A DNA stretch of 64,000 bases from Aphis gossypii (lineage: Eukaryota; Arthropoda; Insecta; Hemiptera; Aphididae): contig NC_065531.1 in NCBI RefSeq assembly GCF_020184175.1, positions 83,670,604-83,734,603 of the forward strand, read 5' to 3'. A program made the position numbers and the translations under genes. Shown one piece after another: positions 53,023-64,000 of this stretch. The notes beneath the pieces were generated by a model. That model did no database searches, was not told the DNA's origin, and saw only the letters and a list, made by a program, of their open reading frames with translations. Each line of letters starts with the position of its first letter. Position 1 is the stretch's first letter.

Positions 53023-56000
53023 TTATTGTTGTGGCTTGGTTAAGATTAAAACAGCACTTGGTACCAAACCTAGAAAAGATAAACAATGAAAATTTATTTA
53101 AAAAATATGTAAACATAATTTTTTTAGTATTATATAAATATAATATATAACAATTTCAAAATGAATAAGTTTTTGGATAAAATAGATATTAACTAAATAA
53201 ATAGTATATTGTGTGGCAAAGCCAGGAAGTGAGCTATTTTAGTCGCAGACGATGTATGCGGCACAAGCCACAGGCGAGGGCCATATTCACCCAAGACTGA
53301 AATTGTTTTCCCATGCGAGTCACACATACTATTTTTTGTCACACCCCTACGTGCATAGAAAAGGTAATGCAGGGATACCCGACCAGCACTTGTGGGGATT
53401 TCCACCTTTCTGCCCGGCACTATCAGAGTTTTTTACTTTCTGCCTGTCAATATTGGTGATTTCCACTTTTCCGCCTGCTGGGTGGAAAAAGGTCACTTTC
53501 CACCAATATTTCAACCGTGGTCGAAAACCAAACTTTCGGTGCAGGCGTGACAAAAAATATATTTATCTGCATATTTCAATTATATATAAAAGTAAATTAA
53601 ATTATATATTAAAAAAGGTAATTAATAAAAATTAAAATGTCATAATATTTCTACCAAACAAAAAATAGTCAACACTAAACAGAAAGTATAAAAATTAATA
53701 TTATAATACAACTAAGTTAATCATGATACAGAGGATACCGTTTAGAAGACTCACGGATATAAGGTTCAATCACTTATTACACTTAAAATCATATGGAACG
53801 ATTCGTATGTATTGAAACATATTATAAAAATTAGGTTAAAAGATTTGTAAATTTCGTAAAAAATGATAGAAAATTAATATTTTTGGTTACAATTTTGAAA
53901 TAAATTGGTTTGGAACAATTACGAATTTTTGGTGGTTTTTACTGGTTTCGATTCATGTTTTATAATGTGTGTATATACAATATATTTTAGCTCATTTTAC
54001 ATTTATCGCAATTATTGTTATTGCAGTGTTACTGTGTGAGATATATACACTTCTGACTACCTAAGTTATCATAATTTTTAAGTTTTTTTCGAGACAAAGA
54101 ACCTTACAATAAAACAAACTATAAGATTAATTATTCAGTTACAAGACTCACTTTGGGACCAACACAAAATGAGTCTTATAAACGGCGTTCACTGAATAAG
54201 AACATCTTTATTTATAATTTTATTAAAAGAATAATTTAATTTAAAATTGTTATATAATAACTTTTAAGTCTTAGACCATTGATTTTATAATAGACTATTA
54301 GGTCTAGATCTATTATAAAATCAATGCTTAGACTAATAAAAAACAATTTTATGATGATATTACCTAATTCATCAAGTGGTTTTTCATAGTCATCACTAGT
54401 AAATACTTTTCTTGGAAAGCTAGTCATGAGACAGAAAGGAGCATCACCATCAGAACGATTTAGTTCAATATAAACTCTTACAGCAGCCATCATTTCTTTA
54501 ACATTGAATGTTTGGACAATTGTTTGACCATTTGTAAGACGAATCTAAATACAAAAAAATAAAAATCCAATTAAAACATGGTAATAAATAAATCTGTTTT
54601 TGGTCTCTGGTCAATGTTAAGAGACTTATTAATATTATTAATAATAATAAAGTTTAATAGAAATTAAATAAATTTAATTAAAATTTGAAAAAATATCTCT
54701 ACCTAACCTAACCTAGCAAGAATCCCAAAACCTTAATACTTTAAATATTTGAAAAAATGTTATATTACTTAATACTAATGGATTATAAATTGTATACAAT
54801 GACTAGAGACCAGAATTATACGTTTACTTGGGTATAATGCAGAGGTCCTCACACTTTTTTTGACTCATGGCATCTTTAGCCATTTTCTAAAAATCCAGAG
54901 ACACTCTATAGATTACTTTGGTTTTATATAGTAGTGCATAAGTATAATAAGACTTAAGTATATTTGTATATACACATATTATATTTTATAAAACAATTAC
55001 ATTGAACATTAACCATATATTTTTACTTTTAATTATTATTTCATAAATGATATAATAAAAAATATATTTCAAATAATTTTGCAGAACCTAAAATAAAGTT
55101 CATGGCACACTGGTTGAGAATTTCTGGTATACTGAGTGTATGCACTTCTACAAGGGTTTGAAATGTGGGCGATTAAGAAACAACTGTTTCCATAAACCAA
55201 ATTTAATTTTGCATATAATGGCATATTTTTTACAAACTTAGTAAATAATCATATTATTACATGTTTTTATTTTGAAAATTAGATTTTTTAAATACTGTCA
55301 TACTGGTGAAAAAAATTACAGTCAATATGATACAGCATTTTAAAAAATGAAATTTTTTTAAATTTAAAATTTTTGTTGGCTTAGATGTTGTAAGGTCCAA
55401 CACTCCTAATTTTGTTATTATTTATTTGTTCTAATGTTAATAGTTGTTTAAAGTAGTATAGATTTATGCTGCATATTTGAGTATATTTTTTAATTATTTG
55501 TGTAAATTAACGCATATTTTGACCCTTTTCCACTTTTTTTGGCTTATTTGCCACATTTTTACTGTATATAATTCTGATCTATAATAATAACCAATAATTA
55601 AAATTCATTATGTGTATTAAGTATATTAACCTGTAATTTTGTTTCGGTGTAATCTTTTGTTTGTTTTTGAGGACTTACAGCTACTGGTAAAACTTGTTTT
55701 GGTTGTTCTTCAGCTGAAACTTGACCATATAATTTTTTTCTAGCTAATTTGTCTGCTTCTATTTGAGCTTTTACTCGATCACGAGCAATTTTTTCTTCTT
55801 GTTTTTCACGTTTTCTTTCATCCATAATTTTTTTTATGTTTTCATCTTCAAGTCTAAATAAAATAAAATAATTTGTTATTGATAGAACAAGAAATTATTA
55901 TAACAAAATAATTTTACTTTTTTTTAGCAGCAGCCATCTCTTTGCCAGAGCGAATTCGAATTTTTTCCCTTTCTAATTCTTCTTCTTTTTCTCTAGCCTC

Positions 56001-57496
56001 GCGTTCCTTACGCTTCTCCTTTAGACGTTCTTCCAACTTTTTCATTTGTTCTTTTTTTTCTTCTTCAGTTAATGGTTTCTTTTCTTCTGTCGATTCTGCA
56101 AAGTTGCTATGACCTGATTTCATAGCATGGTATTCTAATGCAGTAGTATCAGTAAATAATTTGTTACAGCTAGAAACAGTAGAAACATAATTTACAATAT
56201 TGGTTATTTATATATTCAATTTCATACAAGCAGTTAGTTCAATTTTAGTGCTAATATGTTGCAAACTTTAATTTTATAACAGTAAACATAATACGTATAA
56301 TAGAAACATGAAATATAAAAATAGATATAATGGCTGCTAAGTTAAACCAAAAACAATTTCATCAATCGTAATCGTAATCATTAAAAGATTGATTGGAGAG
56401 TTACAAATAACATTTTTATCAGAGAATAATATTAAAAAAAAGGTTTTGGTTGTTTGGTAAAAAGCATTTATTTTAAAGCGAATAAGAGAGAAGATTTCAA
56501 ACATCTAATATTAAATTTTTTTAGCAACCTTGAAACCTTGAAAGCAGAAATGAGCGTCTGCCATTAAGTGAAAATAAATTAAGAACATTAAGAACATTTA
56601 TGTACAACCAATGAGTGGATCGAGAAATTTTAAATTTATAACAAGTAATAACTAATAACAAACAGCTAGTAATAATAATAATTAAAATGCAGCAAGTAAT
56701 TTGATAATATACATTAATTTTTAAATCATAAACTAAGATGTATTTTAATTTATGTCTACTAAAATTATGATAATAAACGTAATTTTAATTAATTATCTTA
56801 CTCTTCGCATTTATATGATTTAGCTACTGTTGAAGATGAGGTATTTGATTCTGACTTAATGTTTGGAGCAGAACCTTCTTGAGAAGTTGATGGTCCCAAT
56901 TCATCATCATTGTGTGCCAATAACCTTATGACAAATAATTTATATGTTACTGTTACACATGAAAGAAGTCGTTCAATAGCATCAGACACAATTTTAATAT
57001 AATAGAAAAAACATGACTGAGACATGAATGGTTGGACAGTGAGATGAATGATATAATAAGGACATAAGGTTTGATAAATCAGCAAAAGTAGAGGATTCAG
57101 AAGATAGAAATCATTGGAAAAACTTAGTAGAAGCTGCGAAACGACCCCAAAGCATGTAAAGTAAAAATAAAAAGTTCCATAGATTAGAATATATTGTTTA
57201 TCTGAATTTGTAATTAATTAAAATAAAAGTTCTTTCAAATAGTAATACATCAGAAATGCAATTGTTTAATATTTCACTATATTGCTGATACAGCCTACAC
57301 AAATTAATGACTCTTACCATTCCATTGCAGGTTCAACACCTTTATTTCCTGTCATTAAAACACTCTTTTCGCTGAAACAAAACATATTAAAAAAATTGAA
57401 TAATTTTAATATATGAAGTATAATTTATGTATAAACATACGCTTTTTCTTTCTGGAAACCCATGTCGATGAGGATTTGAACGGTTTCCTGAGACAT
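53023..57496 (-). CDS. UBXN1: UBX domain-containing protein 1 (UBA, zinc finger, UBX)
   Basis: Cofactor of the p97/VCP ATPase that binds ubiquitin and modulates ER-associated and proteasomal degradation. Exons: 57496-57441, 57371-57318, 56924-56802, 56169-55918, 55853-55631, 54544-54364, 53069-53023, giving 311 aa with all phases matching. Residues about 3-40 are a UBA domain (VQILIDMGF ... GVEPAMEWLLAHNDDE). A C2H2/U1-like finger spans C76-C79-H92-H98 (CEDCNKLF ... EYHAMKSGH), an element I do not recall in human UBXN1. A charged Lys/Glu coiled coil occupies about 105-210. The UBX domain starts near 230 and carries the p97-binding FPR loop at 279-281; the end LVPSAVLILTK closely matches human UBXN1 (LVPSAVLIVAK). 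Two introns carry MITEs. Confidence 0.95.
53332..53557. mobile_element. MITE with GTCAC-type TIRs in the last UBXN1 intron
   Basis: TTTTTTGTCACACC at the left and GGCGTGACAAAAAA at the right are inverted repeats flanked by TA on both sides, consistent with TA target duplication. The interior is less AT-rich and contains a repeated TTTCCAC / TTTCTGCC motif. Open frames on both strands here are by-products. Confidence 0.6.
54840..55126. mobile_element. Non-autonomous hAT-like MITE in a UBXN1 intron
   Basis: Starts CAGAGGTCCTCACACTTTTT and ends TGGTTGAGAATTTCTG. The flanks GTATAATG (54832-54839) and GTATACTG (55127-55134) form a 7-of-8 target duplication, as expected for hAT. Sequence is shared in inverted orientation with 4265-4627. 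Confidence 0.7.
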
Positions 57497-58936
57497 GATT
57501 CAATTATTAACGACAGGGCAATAATGAAATAGAAAAAATAACAATACGACTAGTTATTATTTAAATTTTATATTATTAGACTGGAAAGTGGTGACTGATA
57601 TGTAATATAGCTTTTATTTTTTTACTTCAGTCTTCAATAGTTCAACACAAAATTATTTAATTGAAACAGATAAACCGATATCAATAAATTTCATCGGGAT
57701 CGGTGTTCTGGATTCGGTGAAGTTTGATATAATATAGTTTCGGTAATTCGTATTGTGCGTACAGATAAAGCCGGAATCAGGAAAATATAAATTTGTATTC
57801 GTTTATTTTCCGACAGTAGCTTCATACTTGTAGACACGGGGGCAAAAAAATAAATAAATTGATATTGTCACCATAGATAACGTAAATCACGACGGTGGGA
57901 ACAACTTACTGGCAATGCCAGCAATCAAAAAAATAATCATAAAAATTATTCTTCGGTTATCGATGTCTACGGTTCGCTCAACGACCGCTTATACTTATAG
58001 TTAAAAGAATACTTGTAAAGTATACTAATGCTTGTACTGTTGTACTGGTTGTAGGCTGTAGCAGTAAGTTGTAGCGAAAGAGTAGCGTTCTCTCGGTGGC
58101 CGGAGTTTTTTATGGACAAAAATTGTACTGAACATTGATCTCAAAAATTTTAAAAAAAAATTCAAACTTAGTAAGCTAAAGAACACAAATATTAATTTAT
58201 TTATTTATTTTGTACAAATTAAATTATTTATTCATTATGGTGTTAAGAACGGATATGTACGTGTCCGGTATTAAAATATTTGGCCTTCCAATTGTTATGC
58301 CACTTATAAGTACATTTTATATCTTTGTACAGAGTTCATTTTCGTTAAAATAATTAATATTTTCATGTATGTTAATCACTTAATTTAAATATTTAGTTTT
58401 ATAACCTCAATATTTTAATTTCTCCCGAGATAGTGTATATAGGGATTATTTAATATTTTCACATCTATGGGCCAATAAATTTGACTTTGGTAATAAAGTA
58501 TAATTATTACATACATATCATATATTTTTTATGGGTACATAAATACATTACCTATTACATATGTTTTGGAACGAGACTACTTTACCGGATGACCTTATTT
58601 TTCAAATTTTTTTTTGAAAAGAGGTATTTAACGAGTTAAGAATGGTGGTGCTAAATTGAATTGGTGGAAATAATTATTTTGCGCATGTATCCGAACATTC
58701 GGAACTCTTCGCTATGCTCCTCGGCGCCGCCGTCGCTTCGTTCCGAAAATCGAAAATATCCCTCGACTTGCTATCCAACGCCCCTTCAATTGGGCATTGG
58801 GTTAAAATACATTTTAGGGTCCTATTTTACAATTCAAAATATTAAAAAAGTAAAAAAAAAAATGCAAAAATTGAAATTATTAATCGCGGCGTTGATGCCG
58901 CCGGTATTTAGGTATTTAACGTGTATTCAATGGTAA
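57497..58936. other. Upstream region of UBXN1 and spacer to the next TIR element
   Basis: 57497-58110 is the presumed 5' UTR and promoter of UBXN1 on the minus strand. A G+C-richer tract at 58680-58760 (TCGGCGCCGCCGTCGC) stands out but shows no recognisable coding content. Confidence 0.4.
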
Positions 58937-59586
58937 CCGGACAGTTTTCCCCCGGACATTTTGCTCACTGTTTTTACTTTTTGACGTTGTAGGACATTTT
59001 CTCCTCATTTTTTAAAAATTATTTTTTTCATAAATATAATAAAACGTAAAAAATTATATAACTATAATTGGTTAAAAAATATTTATAAAATATAATCTAA
59101 AAATGTCGATATAAAACTGATATATTTCGTAAAAAACATCGCTCATGACGATAATGATATAAGATTATAGAAGAATTTTATCTTGATAGTCTAAATCAAA
59201 TAATTAAAATAGTTTTTGACAAGCCACTTGAAGCCAGCAATTGATTGGGTTTTAGATACAATTTTAGATTTCTATGTTACTAGCTAATAAGTAATAATAC
59301 AGTATACTAGTACTATTATTTTTTATTTAGAAAATTTTTTAAATTACTATTATTTTATTGTTTCAAGTATTTTAAATATAAATGATCAAAGAATTTATCA
59401 ATAATATACATCTACTATAATAGGTTATTATAGTATAATTGATTATAATTATGAAAAAAAAAAATTTCTTATTAAATAGTCAACTTAAAAAAAATGGAGG
59501 GGAAATGTCCGCATTAAAAATATATTGGAGGGAAATTAATGTCCTACTACGCCAAAAACAGTCGGGGGGGGGGGGAATTTTCCGCC
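58937..59586. mobile_element. Inverted-repeat element with long imperfect TIRs
   Basis: The left arm carries GTTTTCCCCCGGACATT, CTGTTTTTAC and TAGGACATTTTCTCCTC. The right arm, read in reverse complement, carries CCCCCGACTGTTTTTGGCGT, TAGTAGGACATTAATTTCCCTCC and GGACATTTCCCCTCC in a corresponding order. Arms are about 90 bp around an AT-rich core with no transposase. Exact ends are uncertain. Confidence 0.55.
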
Positions 59587-60072
59587 ATTCATATACAATT
59601 TACAGTAATCATAGTACTTATTGAATTTATTTGGCATATGAAGTTCATCCAGTATCTGGTACCTATTGCTTAAAGTTCTTGTTTTAGGTAGATAAATATT
59701 GTTAAAGCCTAAAGGTTTTTAACTCATTTAAATATAAATTGTACTAAAAAATTACAAAAAGTATATAATGTATTTGAGTAGGGGAATCTATATTTATATC
59801 TTATTATCTACACTATTTTAGAATTATTTATTACAAATTTATTTTATTATTTATCTTATAACAATTTTGATTTCGTATATATACTGTCTGGCAAGAGATG
59901 ATGAGGATCCCATTTAACATCCTACTATTGAAATAGATTTCACTATGGCATGATAATGTGTGATAATGTGCTCATAAAAATCAATCTTTATCATTGTGTG
60001 CTTTTTTGCTTGACAGGGTATTTATAAAATAACCAGCAGATATTTGTTAAGTAATTTATTTTTAAAATTTAG

Positions 60073-61409
60073 ATGACAGATCAAAAAAGACAAGAAGTAA
60101 AAGAGTATAACGAAAAGGCAATTGCTTATGAACATAAATTCAAGGGTAAAAAAGCGGGTAAGTGGGTACCGTTCCCCTGTACATTAGGTGCCCTGTGGAT
60201 CACTATTATATATTATAGGAGTATTAAATTTGAATCCAATGATAGGCATCATTATATATGAAAAACGATTCTGAACGAAGATGATTTGTCAGCCTAGGAC
60301 ATAATTTCCAGTGGTTGGTGAAAAAGGGGGTTCATGTTTTAATAGCCTGAGCCCTGAATACACCAAAATTTAAGTTCTTTTGTAATTATTGTAAGCTAAA
60401 CTTATGAAAAATCTTGTATTAAATTTTCAACTCTTAGCTACTTATGCAAAAATTGTTATGAATTATACCTACAAAACAATTTGCAAATATTCATGATTTT
60501 GACTAATTTTTGTCAATACTTGAACTTCAAATGCTAATAAAAAAAATTGTGCCTATGTATTCTTATAATTTTTTAATCACTATAAGAATATTTTATGAGA
60601 AACTTTGTACTAAATTTTTAAGTATTTTGACTAGGCCAAAAAAATTTCGACACTTCAAAAAAAAATTTTCAGAAAAATTGAAAATTTCAGTTGTCTATAA
60701 ATAGCTCAAAAAAAGTCAAAATATTTTGAAAATTTAATCATGTAAAGAAAATGCCAATCTAAAAATTGGTGAAATTTTCAAGTATCTACAACTTATACTT
60801 TTTGAATAATAACAAATATTTAAAATCGTTTGAGGATAAATCGTTATCGTTACGCTATTTCGTAAAAATTTTAAATTCAAATGCACTTAAAATTTTTGTT
60901 ATAATGATGCTTCGAGTTTTCTCTATAGCTACTTGAAAGAAAACTTATGAAAAATTTAGTGTTGAATTTTTTATTCTTAGATATAAACACAAACAATTTT
61001 ATGATTTTTCAACTTCAAAATTACTTGCAAATTTTCGCGATTTTGACATATTTCTTAAAAATTTGAACTATAAAGAGAAATAAACTTTTAAAAATAAGTC
61101 TACCTATATGTATTCAGATAAAAAAAATGTTTGCCCCTTCTAGCAAAATGTCTGGGGACGCCCATGGAAACAAATATCTAATTCTCCATCAATTTAATCT
61201 GGAATGACAGTCACTCAGTTGCACACCCAAGGGGGAGATTTGGGGCTTAAGTTAAAAATGATATTTTATGTTCTGATAAAAAACCATATAATTTTATTTC
61301 AGCCACTTTCACTGCATTATTTTTTCTGATAGCTGTTTCGTCAATTCTTGGGAATGTAGAAAAACAAAAAATTGATTTCGAACCTGTCATAGATATAAAG
61401 TTACCCTAG
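60073..61409 (+). CDS. Small single-pass membrane protein, unidentified (63 aa)
   Basis: Two coding exons, 60073-60157 and 61303-61409, joined across GCGG|GTAAGT and TTATTTCAG|CC, which keeps frame. The protein opens with a charged helix (MTDQKRQEVKEYNEKAIAYE), then a basic patch KFKGKK, one membrane segment (TFTALFFLIAVSSILG), and a short acidic/hydrophobic tail ending VIDIKLP. An acceptor (AAAATTTAG) lies immediately before the ATG, so an upstream noncoding exon is implied. Codon content differs from the AT-rich background and the splice signals are good. I do not recognise the family; its size and layout recall small mitochondrial inner-membrane or ER proteins, but that is not evidence of function. 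Most of its 1.1-kb intron is a dispersed repeat. Confidence 0.65.
60150..61110 (+). repeat. Dispersed repeat filling the intron of the small membrane-protein gene
   Basis: Matches the inverted copy at 45700-46405 from about AGCGGGTAAGTGGGTA onward. Shared blocks include GGATCACTATTATA, ACGATTCTGAACG and GATTTGTCAG. The middle contains internally similar AT-rich segments such as GTCTATAAATAGCTCAAAAA. No TIRs or long ORF were found. Open frames within it are fortuitous. Confidence 0.7.
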
Positions 61410-62402
61410 TGTTTGGATGTATTTTCATGTTTCTTAATTGTTGAAAGTTCTGAAATCATATGAACTTTACATAACATCATTATTCACAGGGTTTAGCTAT
61501 TTTTTAAAACATTCCATTCTCATACAATCTTAACGGAATTTTTGATTTTTATAACACAATCTTTTTGTCCCTTGACTAGAAAAACATCGTACAGTACACT
61601 AATCACAATCACTTGACTCATTGTCACTCATAATAATTAAAAATAATAACAGCACTGTTTTGTTAAATTTTAAAAATTACTTTAAGCATAGAATACTGTA
61701 ACTAATAAAATATCAACTTATATATAATTATATTCCGTGGTTTATTGTATTAATGTCACTTTATAATAAATTAGGATATTGTAAAATACCAGTTTTTGGA
61801 CAATTGCTACATTTTATATCTATATCTATAAGGTATTATTTATAACATTCTACTTCTCTGATCTTATCTTACTATCATATCTATGATCTTTGCATCCTTT
61901 TGTTAAGATGTACTTGTATAATATTATGTAAAGCTAAATTTAAAATGTATCAGATAAACTGTGTTTTCCCAAGCGGAGATTCTATGGTACTTAACTAGAG
62001 AAAACCATTTTAGTCCAGTTCACGTCACATCATGATCATGATTAAAAGTAACTAGTAAGGGTCCGGTTCTAAGTAAAATATTAGAAAATAATTAAATAAC
62101 ATAATAATAATAAAACTCAAATGACATTATACAAAATAAATAAAACGAATATGACGAAAAGTTAACGTAAAACGATAAAATTTTATTTTTTTTGAATTTA
62201 CTGTAATATTTGACCTATTATTAGTTGTCCGTACTCCGACCGTACGGAGTATCAAATTACCTTAATCCTCCGACAAATACCGTACCATTGGCAACGCTGA
62301 CACGCAAAAAAGAAGAAGCCATCCCCGCACAATCATAACGCCGCACTCAGTATATTATCCTTGGTATTGTCACAGACTATATGAAAACAGATAGCTCACT
62401 CG
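61410..62402. other. Downstream region of the small membrane-protein gene
   Basis: The 3' UTR and flanking sequence, with a less AT-rich patch at 62225-62345 containing a TACTCCG / CGGAGTA hairpin. No further exon could be supported. Confidence 0.4.
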
Positions 62403-62410
62403 GCCGAAAA

Positions 62411-63694
62411 CACAGATATAGATAATAAACTAGATTGCTAACTAGTGATATGATGTGAAGTTATTATCCGCCATTTTGAGTAGGTCAAATGCATGCTGAA
62501 AACCCGCCAAATTTTGAATTTAAGTTTAAAGTATTTGAAATGTTATTTTTTATTTTGTCACAATAAATTATGATTGTATATTTTTTATGTAGTATTTAAT
62601 TCTTTAAATGTATGATTTAAAATTTTAAACAATTAAAGAATTATTTGTTAAAACCAGTCTGTTGTTGTTTAACACATTATATAATATATTATTATTTATT
62701 ACCTATATATTATATTATTTATACAATAAACCTATTATTCTCAGTACTCGTTATTTATTTATACTTTTTTCATAGAAAATAGTTGTGGAGTTAAATCACT
62801 GTACATAATATGCTAACTCCTGTACAAACCTGTGTAAACTTGTAAATGTTGTACTAAGCGCAAAAAATATTTGCTTACTACACATGCAAGTTTTAAGTGT
62901 AATTTATTTAATCACATTTAATATCATATTTAACATTTATAGAGTATAAATTATAAAATTTTGTTAAAAATGCCTATGACGTATTGTGTTGACGGACATA
63001 CATGCAAGACCACATAAAATTAATAAACCTAATTTCGCATGCATATTTGAACATACGATTACATTCTTATAGTAAAATATTAACATCTTCAATAATGAAA
63101 ATGGATAATAAGAAGCAAAAACTTCATAAAACTATTTTATTTTATAACATGTAAAAGTATTTATTTTTTTATATAATATAACATTGTTTTTATTTGTCAA
63201 AATACACCTACTACCTACTCTAACTAGTTAAGAAATTGCTCAATTAAATATACATACATACCTACCTAAGTATTATTAACAAATAATAATATAATTGGAA
63301 ATAAAATAGTATTGTAATACATTTACCTAATTTATAAGTTTATATATAAATTATAAACATAATAGGTATGAAATTATTCAATTGACCATGATCAACATTT
63401 CAAATAATAGACGACATTAAATTATAAAATATTTAACTAACGTCAAATAATAAAATGAACTTTTTAGCTTCACGCCTTCACGAAAAAGACGTTTACAAAT
63501 TTAAAATTTTTTAAACATGAATCATGATCAATATAATATATTTATTATAGTGAGAAATGATTGTGTATTGTGTTATCAAAATTATAACATGATAAGATAC
63601 AAATGACCTACTAATAATGGCGGATTTGTGGCTTCAAACGTTTATATGGTTAGTATAGGGAACCTAGCAATCTAGTTTATTATCTATATCTGTG
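62411..63694. mobile_element. 1.28-kb non-autonomous TIR element with perfect 8-bp TSD
   Basis: Begins CACAGATATAGATAATAAAC and ends with its reverse complement; the identical arms run about 30 bp, to the GATTGCTA stretch. Subterminal inverted similarity follows (CCGCCATTTTGAGTAGGTCA against CCGCCATTATTAGTAGGTCA). The octamer GCCGAAAA flanks it exactly (62403-62410 and 63695-63702). The interior is AT-rich with no meaningful ORF. The 8-bp duplication suggests a hAT-like or related transposase acting in trans. Confidence 0.85.
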
Positions 63695-63896
63695 GCCGAA
63701 AACAATGGGAAAAAAAAATAAGATTCTCTGATTGGGTGCGACCAAATCAGTGTAGCAGCATGCATTAAATTAAACTATTGTTCAGATGTTATACAATATT
63801 ATTGTATATTTGTATGTACCATTTAATACCATTTAATATTTACCATTTTAAAATCTATTTCCATTTAATAAAGATCGTAAATCGTAATTGATTAGG

Positions 63897-63917
63897 TAAT
63901 TAATTAATTAATTAATT
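63897..63917. repeat. (TTAA)n simple repeat
   Basis: About five perfect TAAT/TTAA units near the right edge. Confidence 0.85.
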
Positions 63918-64000
63918 TAAATTAATGATTAATGACAAGATCCATCTATTTCATTATGATAAATGATTAATTGATCTTGATCAGCAAGTTAATGCGTAAT

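Noticed and set aside
53193..53635. Three ORFs on both strands in the UBXN1 intron
   Set aside because: Overlap the TA-flanked MITE; mutually overlapping and without domain signals.
58661..58936. Plus-strand 91-codon ORF
   Set aside because: Starts in a GC-rich tract and ends in poly-A and repeat sequence; no domain, no splice context.
60510..60704. Plus-strand 64-codon ORF
   Set aside because: Internal to the dispersed repeat, AT-rich composition, not part of the spliced gene frame.
1..64000. tRNA, rRNA or CRISPR features
   Set aside because: I saw no cloverleaf-consistent tRNA with A and B boxes, no rRNA similarity and no regularly spaced identical repeats. A tRNA or covariance-model scan would be needed to exclude small RNA genes.

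Overview
This is a very AT-rich nuclear window from an animal, most likely an aphid (Hemiptera: Aphididae). That placement is inference: the genes are insect-like, coding exons are short islands in long AT-rich introns, and several dispersed repeats and small terminal-inverted-repeat (TIR) elements resemble ones I associate with aphid genomes. No operon, phage, CRISPR or bacterial feature is present.

Layout. (1) 716-26087, minus: the 5' half of a polypeptide GalNAc-transferase of the GALNT2/Pgant2 type. Seven exons are visible, a 23.5-kb first intron separates the membrane-anchor exon from the rest, and the gene runs off the left edge. A small ORF for a possible secreted glycoprotein lies inside intron 1 (21508-21849). 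(2) 26.1-32.2 kb: CpG-rich promoter region of that gene, microsatellites and an unexplained GC-rich island. (3) 32198-37122, minus: two tandem, diverged RNase T2 genes, both with intact catalytic motifs. (4) 41545-43674, minus: a CCDC85-family coiled-coil gene, seven coding exons, 373 aa. (5) 47894-51484, plus: exportin-5, 1196 aa, with no intron in the coding region. (6) 53023-57496, minus: UBXN1-like UBA / zinc finger / UBX p97 cofactor, seven exons, 311 aa, convergent with exportin-5. (7) 60073-61409, plus: an unrecognised 63-aa single-pass membrane protein in two exons, whose intron is largely a dispersed repeat. (8) 61.4-64 kb: a 1.28-kb non-coding TIR element with a perfect 8-bp target-site duplication.

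The genes are unrelated household functions (Golgi O-glycosylation, secreted or lysosomal RNA degradation, junction/coiled-coil protein, pre-miRNA export, ubiquitin-p97 adaptor) and do not form a pathway. The most unusual material is mobile DNA: three tiny hairpin insertions (26, 30 and 73 bp) upstream of exportin-5, each flanked by an 8-bp direct repeat; a repeat that appears to supply the 5' splice site of the small membrane-protein gene; and several MITE-like elements. Exon boundaries were derived by hand from splice signals, reading-frame continuity and remembered family sequence; they were not confirmed by transcripts or database searches.
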